Positions 1-9,093 of a stretch of 38,771 nucleotides of DNA are shown here, piece by piece. Source of the stretch: Tieghemiomyces parasiticus (Eukaryota; Kickxellomycota; Dimargaritomycetes; Dimargaritales; Dimargaritaceae); NCBI GenBank assembly GCA_027575765.1, contig JANBPT010000393.1:1-38771 (forward strand). Reading direction: 5' to 3'. The position numbers were made by a program, and so were the translations under genes. How positions within the stretch are numbered: the stretch's first letter is position 1; each line of letters begins with the position of its first letter. Below the pieces are notes generated by a model, which ran no database searches, had not been told where the DNA came from, and saw only the letters and a program-made list of their open reading frames with translations.

Positions 1-2
1 AC

Positions 3-50
3 CGCAAGAAGGGTGGTGGGGCCAAGGCTGCCGCGGCGGTGTCTAACTAA
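3..50 (+). CDS. 3' end of an unidentified gene (partial)
   Basis: The window opens inside a plus-strand reading frame that runs 15 codons to a TAA stop at 48-50. The visible tail is lysine-, glycine- and alanine-rich (RKKGGGAKAAAAVSN). Such basic tails occur on ribosomal proteins, histones and RNA-binding proteins, but nothing here decides between them. An AT-rich stretch follows directly, as expected of a 3' UTR. The reading frame is inferred from codon content and the stop alone, so this is a weak call. Confidence 0.4.
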   Translation, partial: RKKGGGAKAAAAVSN

Positions 51-657
51 CCTACAAATTTTTATATTAAAAGTAACGAGAGAGACAAAGGTAATGGACT
101 TTTGGGGTTTTATTTTGCAGTGCGTGCTAGGTGTAAGACGCCCCCTTCAGCGGTGGCACTGAATGACCCGCCCCCCCCCCCAGTAGCGGACAATTCGGTG
201 GCATTGCTGGGGCTACGTATCATCGTATACTGTACGAAGGTGAACTATGGTATATGTATATATCATGGGGTGAGATGATCTTTTGATGACAGTTCCTACA
301 CGGCGGTTCCCAGTGGTACGGTTACGCGGAACCAGCATGGACACAGTCCATAAACAAACCCAAGGTTTACGCCTACCAGACGGATTCTATATAGATACAG
401 ATATATAATGGCGAGTATAGTATCAGAACAGAAGGCAGTGAGAGGCACATGCCTTAAATTGAATCACATAGCTGATCCAGATGAATTCTGATGGTTCAAG
501 AAAGACGGTCACCATAAAAGAACGCTCTTACTGGTTTCCACTTCATAACGTATCCCTCGCCTTTATCCAGTAATTGATAGTAACCGATAGTGTGTATTGG
601 TGACGGGTTGGCTAACAGTTGCCAGTCCGGGGGGTGAGGCGAGCCTCCAGCGGCAAT
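51..657. other. Intergenic region, convergent 3' flanks
   Basis: This 607-base gap lies between the ends of two converging genes. It holds AT-rich presumptive 3' UTR sequence near 57-90, a run of 11 C at 171-181 followed by AG, and several short TATA-like strings (about 250-265 and 390-410). I see no coding sequence or RNA gene in it. Confidence 0.5.
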
Positions 658-1797
658 TTAGGCCCGGGCTTTATCGCCTAGCGTGATGAGTCGCATCAAG
701 GCGTAGACGGACTCGAGGTGCGGAGTAGGTACCTGGTATCGACGTGCGACTTCGAGCGGATTCTTGAGGATGACCTCGTGTTCCATGGGCCGGCCATTGA
801 GGTGATCCTGCAACATAGATGGTTTGTAAGGTACACGCTTGGCTGTGTTCTCGACGATGGCTTCGGGTGACTCAAATTCTGGGATGCTGGGTAGCGACTG
901 GCCTGTGGTCTTCTCGCCGATCGCCCAGATTTCCTGCTGTAGGTCAAGAATGAGTTGTTTGGAGAACGGGTCGGCCAACATCTCACCGGTATTACGGCCG
1001 CCGCCCACGACAGACACCGGGTTGAAGGACGCGTTCCAGACCAGTTTAAGCCACCGGTGACCCTGGATGTTGTCTGTGAGGACGGTAGGGATGTCGCCGC
1101 CTTGGAGGTCAGCCGTTAGAGCCTCGGCCACTCGCTGCTCGCGCTCGAAGCGGCCCTGATCCTCTTCCACAGATGCCACAGGGTCTTGGGCAACTGGCGG
1201 TCGGGCTCCGAGGATAAACTTGACAAATCCGGTCTGGACAATCTCGCCCGGGCTCGTTTGCTCCGACATACAGTAGATAACAGCGGGGAATACTGGATTA
1301 CCCGGGAAGGCTCGGATTAGCTTAGTCTCGGCACCGATCCCGTTTTGCACCGTAACGATCCGGGTACGGTCACTCACCAGTGGACCCAACAAGTCAGCTG
1401 AGTTGACTTCCGAAGGGAAGGCCTTGGTGCAGAGAAAGACGTAGTCGTAGGCCTCTTCTTGCTGGGCCGCGTCAGTTATATCGCGGGCCACGTAGTCCGG
1501 ACGGAAGGTTCCATCCCCAAAAAGAGTCGATCGGATTAAGAACCCGTTCTGGCGCACCTTGCCAAAGCTGGAGCGGCAGACAGTGGTTACATGGTGCCGG
1601 CCGGAGGCTTGTAGGCGAGAAGCCAGTAAGGTACCGACGGCGCCGCTACCAACTGGGCGGAGGAATGGTAAGAAGTGTATGGTCGGTGAAGGATAGGGGG
1701 ATGGTGAGTGGCTGGTTTGGCGGACTTAATAGTAACAACATCAACTAGGGGTACATGAGAAGGGTGTCTCGTACTTACCGATTACGGTCCGAAGCAT
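658..1797 (-). CDS. PAN5: 2-dehydropantoate 2-reductase (ketopantoate reductase, ApbA/PanE family)
   Basis: This enzyme uses NADPH to reduce ketopantoate to pantoate in pantothenate and CoA synthesis. My model has two exons, 1797-1779 and 1652-658, joined over an intron at 1778-1653 with a GTAAGT donor and a CCCAG acceptor. It gives 337 residues. The short first exon matters because joining it restores the start of the Rossmann fold, MLRTVIVGSGAVG, with the GxGxxG nucleotide-binding motif at residues 8-13. The central QNG motif (about residue 110), the WLKLVWN segment with the likely catalytic lysine near residue 209, and the C-terminal substrate-binding helical domain are all present. Length is normal for fungal members. 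Fungi often have several ApbA-like paralogues, so the exact substrate is a family-level inference. The gene looks intact. Confidence 0.88.
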
Positions 1798-4213
1798 GTC
1801 GGGAATAACCAAGTGTTTGCAGGTAACCCTGGCGTGGGTCTAACCAAGCGTCGCAACGGTAAGGGCCGGTGGGGATACTCTACTCCGAAAACGGTATTGG
1901 ATGAAACGAGGCCAAAGGCTGGCGTTAGGGTCGAGTCAACACGATACTTCAAGGATACGGTAGGTAGGATTGATGGGCCAAAAGAAAACTAGGGGCCGAA
2001 CAGATGACATTTATAACAAAGCGAATACGTCAATAAGGCAAGCGCAATAGAGTAGAGATGTAGGGATGGCAAGACCCTTAATAAGTTGGCTTAGTTTTGC
2101 CATTCGGGAAAGCACTTTTGGCGTCGTCACCATGAATGGGCTGGGTGGAGCGAAGAGCGAGGGAGCTATGGCCTTGGTCAGAGCGAATACGGAGCACCTC
2201 AGGTAGCTCTGGCGCCTTATCCTCCGTCTTTTCCCCTTATTGTCCTGCAATTGGTCACGAGGATGCAGTCCTATTCACGCGCCCTCTGGTTATCCACTAC
2301 CATCGCGAACTCACATGTCTAACCGTCCAACCAATACGCCCGGTGGTGACTAACCATCGACTCATTGCTAGGATCCATGCGCCAGACCTATGGGGTGGTT
2401 CGTTAGGCACAGTGGGGGGAGCAGCCGGCTGAAACCGCCTGTGCGATCCCGGGCAATCTCAGTGAAGGATCACTGGCCTACCTTTCAAGGGAGAAGAATC
2501 CCATCTCCCTAGCTCAGATGATGGTAGGGCCCATCATACTATCGGCCAGACCGACAATTATGGCCCACTGCCCCCTTCAATGGATCGGTAGAAGCCAAGG
2601 CACACAGCTGCCTCCCATGTCACACCTTTCGTTTGCACCGCCCACCAACGCAGAAAGCCGAGGTATTCTTCATTATTGCTGTCGGTCATCAGCCGTACTA
2701 GGCCACGCCCTAAGCCATCACGTAGTCTCAGCCCAAGTGAAACCATCTTTGTTAGGCGTGACCGGCGAGTCGGAAATCATGGCGCGTAAGAGATATTCGA
2801 TCAACCTAACAGGCTCCACCGTTAGGCGCGCCCCCCGCTCACCATCGCAATGCGTCCCTAATCTGGTTGTCTATCAATGACGGCCGACTCCGCACATTTA
2901 CCATACACGGCTAGCGTTGTCTGCACATGATCGGTTTGAAACTACCTGTCATTTTGGTGAGAGCCAGGGGTGCATTATCAGGCATGCGGCATAGGGGGTT
3001 TGCCCATCAGTCTCCCACTCTACCGGTCTATCTACTGATAGAAATGAGCGAACCATGTCCCCCCACGTCCTGGAAATGCCTCCCAATCCAGACGACAATC
3101 GCATACACCCCCTTTCAGTCACAAATACGCCATGTGGACCACTAGGTTCACCTAATTCTACGCGCATCTCCAAGCAATCACCTAGCCTAACGCCTTGTGT
3201 CTTCCTTTAGCCGTTCCGCAATCGTTTATTTACGTTTCCCTTAATTACTCCTACCTACCAACGGCCGTTCATATTGTTCTCCTCGCGACCCATCCTAGAG
3301 TTTCCGATCTCACTCACCATCCACCTTCTCCACCCGTACACTCAGCCAGGCCTCAAGACAATCTCAAACGGCGAGAATTTTAGCCCCGACGAATAATAAC
3401 CAGTACCAAATTATCACGAATACGCCCAGGCCAGCCAAGCCCTGCTGGCTATTTTCTACTGTTTTCGATTAGCCCCGACTCCTCTAGGTTTCACCTACCA
3501 TATTCTTTGACTGCCAGCTTTTAACCATTGTGCGTCACGCACTGCGCTTACCAACTGAAATTTAATTGGGCCTGGGAAAGGGGGTTGCACACACCTGCCA
3601 CGTCCTTAAGTTTGAGCGCTGTGTCGTGGTAGTCCACCATAGCGGCCGGCGTATACGTTGTAAAGCCAAGATTAAGGATTCGCCTTCCATTGCGAATAAC
3701 CTTTAGTTGGTCCTGGGAGCCAGTAAGCGTCGCAATCATGAGCTCGAGACATTACCTGCCTGGCTGATAAGCCCAGTTTTCATACAAAGTAGGGAGAGGA
3801 GCTTATTTTTCAATTCGCCGCAGCCGAGGGAGGTTTTAGTCCCTTTTTGGTACTTGTATCTGGACGGGTTTACCACATTTGATGTCACCCTTAATTCGGC
3901 TACCTTCTTATTGTTCATCGGGATATACCGCTAGAAACCTAGAGGCCATTATTGACTGGCTAAGGGCTCGGACTGAGACCTATAAACCGGTAAATGTTGG
4001 GATAACAGGCGAATTGGCCATTCCGACATCCTTTCCTGCTCCAACCGGTCGGCCACATTTGACCTGACATACTGATCTACAGTGGCCCATGAACTTGAAA
4101 ACCTGGACTGCTTCGATAGATTGGACCTCAAAAAAACTACACAATTCTTCAATTACTGCGCTACAACGCGTTCCTCTTGCCTGAACCCAGCCCTACCTGA
4201 ATTGAGGCAGCGC
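1798..4213. other. Gene-free region upstream of the ketopantoate reductase
   Basis: This 2.4 kb lies between the reductase start and the stop of the first IMP1 copy. Only short reading frames are present, on both strands, with no family resemblance that I can see. The longest coherent ATG-started stretch is about 60 codons on the minus strand at 3739-3548 (starting MIATLTGSQDQLKV), and I could not assign it. The first 200 bases next to 1797 presumably carry the reductase promoter. Confidence 0.5.
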
Positions 4214-4919
4214 TCAAAACTCCTTTAGATACGGATGAGTATGAACCAGTTTGACAAGGTTAATAGGCTTGCCATTCTCGTCGACGTTACACTTGGCGTA
4301 CACGATGCCTATGATGTTCTTGCGTGGCACTGGGCCGTAAAACCGGGAGTCCTTTGACTGGGCTAGATTGTCTCCGAGCAACCAGACGTGGTCCGGGGGT
4401 ACTTGCGTACGCGGGCTGAGCTTGTACCGCGGATCCTTCCGTACCATGTCACCAGGCTGTCCAAGGGTTCCGTATTACGATCAAGAAAACAGGACGAAGG
4501 GGGAAGGAGGGGATGGATATCAGGGAGAGACGATGAGCGAACTAAAGGGGTAGGGGTATATTGTCTACCTACGAGGGCTAGATGATGAGCTGCACGAAAA
4601 CACGAGGCCAGCTGGCTCTACCGTCGAGGCGCATTGTCCGGGACAATATGACACTTACCAGTCCACATACACGCTTACAAACGCGGCGACTGTTACTCGT
4701 CGGTTCCAGGGCTTGGACTATATCGCCAACTCGGAGATCGCGCTGAAATTTAGGGTCCCGATTCATCACGAGATAGTCGCCTTCGGCTTTAATGGTTGGC
4801 AACATCGAGCCGCCCGAGCTCTTGAACGCTGTCTGTTGGGATATAATTGGCAAAACCAAATCCTTAAAGTAGGATATGATGCCACCCAGAGGCTTCGAAC
4901 GCGCCGCAGTTGGTATCAT
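4214..4919 (-). CDS. IMP1: IMP1-like mitochondrial inner membrane peptidase, tandem copy A
   Basis: This is a type I signal-peptidase-fold serine/lysine protease of the kind that removes intermembrane-space sorting signals in mitochondria. Two exons, 4919-4659 and 4456-4214, flank an intron at 4658-4457 (GTAAGT donor, CAG acceptor, phase 0). The product has 167 residues, close to human IMMP1L. The active site looks complete: GGSMLPT with the catalytic serine at 38, CKRVCGL with the catalytic lysine at 82, then PGD at 88-90 and GDNLAQSKDSRFYGP from about 115. The intron falls exactly between CGL and PGD. Compared with copy C the N-terminus is short and has only a weakly hydrophobic segment (residues 12-27), so membrane anchoring and import are uncertain. 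It shares its start motif, exon lengths and intron position with copy B, which marks them as sister duplicates. It looks functional. Confidence 0.85.
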
Positions 4920-5741
4920 GGCGGCTAGAAACTGTCCTTAAGACAGGAGGCTACGCGGCTTAGGTTCGTAAGTGTGGGTGGGCGCGGGTTGGATATGTGC
5001 AAAGTACTCTAGAGATGGGTAGCGAGGGCCTGTCTAGATGCGGTCAGCTGCAAACAGACTAGATAAGGGTGGAACGGTCGAAACCCCGCTTCGAATCGGG
5101 CCGGTATTGATCAATTGTGTAAAATCGTCGCGTTCATGTCTAAGAAGAAAAAATAAGAGGAGGGGATACACCTCATGCTCCCTGTACCGGGGTGACGTAG
5201 CAGGGGTCCACGGCAGTTGGTGGCGGACAGTCAGATGAAGCAGTCCCGGGATCTTGTTTGAAATAGGCTTCAGAACGGGATCGACAGGGAGAGGGTCGGA
5301 TGTGGAATCGGTTGTGGTGGTTCGTGGACCACGCACGTAGTAGCGGTCTAGAGGAACTTGGGCGAAGTATAAGGGCATATTGGCATTTGAAATGAACGCT
5401 GATTTCCAGCAAGAGGGATTAGGTGGTTTAGCCCTACTGCCCTGACGCACACAATGTTTAGCATACATGGGGAAAGGCTACTGGTGATCCCCCACAAAGC
5501 AGGCTCAGTTCGCATGACACATTCAGTCACTTTAACAACCGTTTAACAATTTCACATGCTGCACTATCCCTCCCTGTAGCTAATGGAGTACCACTGGTAT
5601 GCAAGCATTTGCCCTTCCCGGGTTATAGAGCGCCTTTATCCTTAGTGAACAATCGCAAGCCAGGGGATTAGATTTTTTCAGTAGCGACGATATTGCTGGG
5701 CATCTCGTATCCCTGCATTAATTGAGTTGAATTATCGATGC
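4920..5741. other. Spacer between IMP1 copies A and B
   Basis: This 822-base spacer lies between the start of copy A and the stop of copy B and should contain copy A's promoter. A minus-strand frame of 144 codons (5468-5034) lacks any family similarity that I recognise. A B-box-like string, TTCGAATC, near 5091 has no accompanying tRNA fold. The spacer is close in length to the one between copies B and C (838 bases). Confidence 0.5.
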
Positions 5742-6420
5742 TCAATACTCCTTTAGGTGCGGGTGGGTCTGCGATAGTGTAATAATATTACCACGCTTAC
5801 CGAATGCATTATGCTGAAACCTGGGGTACACGATGCCCTGGATGCTCTTGCGCGGTGTCGGGCCGTGCATCCGGGAGTCCGATGAGCCGGCTAGATTGTC
5901 CCCCATCAACCAGACGTGATCCGGGGGTACTTGGATACGCCGGCTGAGCTGGTACCGCGGATCCTTCCGAACCATACCACCGGGCTATTTGAAGTTCAAG
6001 ATCAGATTGGGACACAAGGTATGGAAAAAGGGTCGCATGTGTTGATGAGTCCTACATGATGCGAGGGTAACTGGGAGAGATCTTAAGATGGAAAATGCCG
6101 AGAGCCAATCATATAAATATGTAAGGCCGAGACACGACGGTGACATGGAATACACATACCAGACCGCAGACACATTTACAAATAATACTGTTTTGCGCGA
6201 GGGGGTCTAAGGCGATAACGATATTACCGACCTGAAGCACATACAGAACCTTTGGGTCCTGGGTAATCAGGACATGGTCCTTCACTCTGTCAATGGTCGG
6301 CCGCACTGATGTGCCCTCTGTCCCCACGATAAGCCCTATGGGTAGATCCGGCTTGACCAAGTTCCTAAGGAAACCCATCAGGGCGCCCAGGGGCGGTGAA
6401 CGCGCCGCGGTTGGTGTCAT
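5742..6420 (-). CDS. IMP1: IMP1-like peptidase, divergent tandem copy B
   Basis: Second copy of the IMP1-type protease. Exons 6420-6160 and 5984-5742 flank an intron at 6159-5985 (GTATGT donor, TAG acceptor, phase 0), giving 167 residues. Exon lengths are identical to copy A (87 and 80 codons), and the proteins share the start pattern MxPTAARSxPLG. The catalytic serine (38, in GTSVRPT) and lysine (82, in CKCVCGL) are kept. Positions around them have drifted: SMLP became SVRP, KRV became KCV, PGD became PGG and VGDIV became VGNIV. The GDNLAGSSDSR box is intact. By hand count the second exon is about 64% identical to copy A and the first only about 41%. The frame is fully open, so this is either a functionally shifted paralogue or a gene at an early stage of decay. 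Activity is doubtful. An upstream codon at 6465 also opens the frame, but 6420 aligns with copy A's start. Confidence 0.78.
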
Positions 6421-7258
6421 GGTGTCTAAAACCGGTCGACAGGGAGAAGGGGCAACTAAACACACAGCTCAAGTGGATAAATGTGGGTGCCTAAGGTTAC
6501 GGTGGCGTCCAACCACCGGCGGGCAGTTGACGGATGTCGGGCCAGACACGGTCCGGTGCGAGTGAATGGCTCAGGTAGCAGGCCGGGTCTAAACCGGATA
6601 TTCGGATTAACTATAGGTATTGGGGATTACTAGTCTCATTTGCAAGGCAGCAGGGCTTGCGCGCTTTGTACCTAGGCTGACCAGCGGTGAATCCTAAGGT
6701 GAGAGGGGGGGTGCTAGTGGGTGTCTGCCATATCGAACCCCAGGTTGCGGAGTATAGGTGAAAAGAATTGGGGAGAATGGTTTGAGAGAATGATTGCGTG
6801 GATGGTGTAAATCACCGAAGGATACATATAGTACAGAAGAAGATACACTTTCAGAGCCTAAAGCTTCCTCCCCACGTCCAGGTACAAAATTGGCGTACCA
6901 GGTCGACATTGTGAAGGGGAGAATTTAACCTGACCAACCAGATTCATACCACCCTATGTACTTTTGCGCTGGAGGGAGGGGGTGGAGGGTCCTAGAGGCT
7001 AGGCGGGTAACGTCACCAAGACACCCCAATCCAGGCGCCATCCCGCCCCACCAAATCAAACTCTGTCATAAGCGAGACAGAAGCCACAGCCGGTCAAGGC
7101 CCACACGTAAACTTACCCACAGTATTAAATACGGTTTAGTTAAATTACGATATATGGCCTGAATAAAAGTGTGATCACAAAGGGGTGTGTAATGTCAATG
7201 GACTGGGTCACCTAGCCTGAACGAGTAGATAGGGGCTATGGAAACGAGAAGGGCGCAG
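6421..7258. other. Spacer between IMP1 copies B and C
   Basis: This 838-base spacer lies between the start of copy B and the stop of copy C, and presumably holds copy B's promoter. Both strands have only short unassigned frames. A purine-rich stretch lies near 6690-6860 (plus strand). I see no RNA gene or repeat. Confidence 0.5.
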
Positions 7259-8143
7259 TCATGGAATTATTGGTGGGGTACTGCCAATTTCAACAAAATT
7301 CGAGCGCATCAACCGGAGTGTGGGCCAAGTCGTTGCCCGGGTCTTGCCCCGCAGTAACCCCATGGGCACTGGACCGTATGTCCGCGAATCCACGGAATTG
7401 GCCATGTTATCGCCTTGCAACCAGATGTGACCCGGGGGTACTTGGATCATTTCACTGTCGGGCTCCCGCGGGTCTTTGGCTACCCAGTCACCGGGCTATA
7501 TGATACACATGCAGTAAAATAATACGGACATGTCCCAGGAGAGGAGGAAGGAAAAGAAAAGGTTAGATGAGAACCATGCAGCACAGGGGTCAACTAGACA
7601 GCTGTGGTCCCCATGAAGTTTCCAGGGGTAGCCTATAATCAGGGGGCGCAAAGGTGACATCTACCGTCCGCGTTCAAAGGCTGGCGGCATCGATCTGAAG
7701 TAGCCACCCACCCGTTCTTTCGTTCCACTTACCATGCCAAGGACACGTTTATGTATCCAGTGCTCTGGATTGTTTGGGCTAGCGGCCACCACCAAGTCTC
7801 CTACCTGGATCAGTCCTAGTTTGTGGCTGAAGCGATCGATCAGCACCCAGTCATTGATGTGGAGCGTGGGCAGCATCGAAGGGCCGTGACTCGGGCATAT
7901 CCAAAATACGTGGGTCTGGATCAACAGGGCAAGTATGCTGGACTGTACCAAAATATAGACCCCATTGTACAGGAAGTGTCGGACTCTGCCTGAGCTGAAC
8001 GCCCGAGTGATGGGCGACTCACCAGACGGTGGCAGCGCTACAGTACTACCGGGACTCTTGGTGGGCCGGGCCTGCAAGGATACCAGACGTCCAAGGCGCT
8101 TAGGTACCCGAGTCCAGCTCTGACGGAGAGCGGTGAACAGCAT
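7259..8143 (-). CDS. IMP1: Mitochondrial inner membrane peptidase subunit 1 (IMP1), copy C
   Basis: This is the copy closest to canonical IMP1. Exons 8143-7733 and 7495-7259 flank an intron at 7732-7496 (GTAAGT donor, TAG acceptor) at the same phase-0 site as in copies A and B. The product has 215 residues. I start at the ATG at 8143, because the frame opens slightly further upstream only with a TTG codon. The first 55 residues are rich in arginine, serine and proline and poor in acidic residues, as in a mitochondrial presequence. A hydrophobic anchor follows at about 60-77 (NGVYILVQSSILALLIQ). The catalytic serine is at 89 (GPSMLPT) and the lysine at 132 (HKRVLGM), with PGDW at 138 and GDNMANSVDSRTYGPVP in exon 2. 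The family predicts a heterodimer with IMP2 in the inner membrane facing the intermembrane space. This copy is probably the parental gene of the array. Confidence 0.88.
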
Positions 8144-9093
8144 GTACAGTTGCAAGACTCGGGAGAGAGGAGTTATAAGTGCAAAGGTGACTAGGGGAGG
8201 GGAGCGAGACCTGTATGTGAGCCTAGATAATCAGAGCAGGTGAGGAGAAAGCTAATACTGTTCGCCACTAGTCTCTACAAGCCGACAATTGGGGGTGGGG
8301 AGAGGCTTAATGCCAATTAGATCGAGTGCATTGTGCGGTGGAGCAGGAATCGGAGGCCGGCCGAGCACGCGAGGGAATGGAAGATGTCGTGGAGCAGTAA
8401 GGAGAGGCATTTGGAACCCTGACGTGTAACGCAGGCATGATTGTGTCGCATGGGCCCGGCGGCTTGTGTAACTGACCCTCCAATCTTCGCGACCTTATCA
8501 CGTGGCGGCTAGGAATGCACCGAATGTCCTCGCCACTTCTGAGCTCCTCGGTTCAATTTTTACATCCTAGCGCCACTCCCCAGGGTCCACCAACCCCCAG
8601 GCTCTGGGTGCAGCAGACGCCTCGAAAACCAGCCGTTTGGCACGCACACACAGATGTCAGGGTGTAGGCCATCGCAACTCCGACGAACTGGCCTGAAGCT
8701 CATCTATGCTCCGTTTATCCTAAAATTCCAGCGTGTCACAAACAGGTGGACAACACCTGAACTGCGTGTACTGCCTCCTTTCCTCATCTGCAAGCGAGCG
8801 CCCGCTCACTATTCCTGCCCGCCCTGCCCTGTGCCTATTCTCTCCTGACGTGTCTGTACAATACGTTCCGCTCTTTTCGTAGTGACATAGCGCGGGCCGC
8901 TAATTACACACATACTTGCCTAGGACTCGTTTCCATCCAGCCTGTCCCCGACCGGCTCGTGCACCGCACCTCCACGCCCTGTCTCAACCCAACTCCAAGC
9001 CGCCATATTTCCTCTCCCCTTTTTGACTGGCGGATGCTGCTCTAAAACTTGCCCAAAGACGCATACATCGCAAGTGACCTACCCATTCTCACC
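8144..9093. promoter_or_regulatory. Divergent intergenic region, IMP1 copy C / 910-residue gene
   Basis: This 950-base region separates two divergent start codons, so both promoters must lie here. The half next to the plus-strand gene (about 8500-9093) is strongly pyrimidine-rich on the plus strand and ends in an ACCATGG start context. I found no unambiguous TATA box. No coding sequence is apparent. Confidence 0.4.

Noticed and set aside
5070..5115. TTCGAATC string resembling a tRNA T-loop, flanked by CCCG and CGGG.
   Set aside because: The loop would have eight bases and no acceptor, D or anticodon arm can be formed around it on either strand.
5034..5468. Minus-strand frame between IMP1 copies A and B, with a QVPLDRYY stretch recalling the QVPPDHVW of exon 2; a possible fourth, degraded copy.
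   Set aside because: Similarity stops after a few residues, the GDN box is missing, and no matching exon 1 fits in the remaining spacer.
8144..8155. Extending IMP1 copy C four codons upstream.
   Set aside because: The first codon would be TTG; the ATG at 8143 is the first standard start.
9049..9093. Extending the 910-residue protein 15 codons upstream.
   Set aside because: The upstream codon is TTG, while the ATG at 9094 sits in an ideal ACCATGG context.
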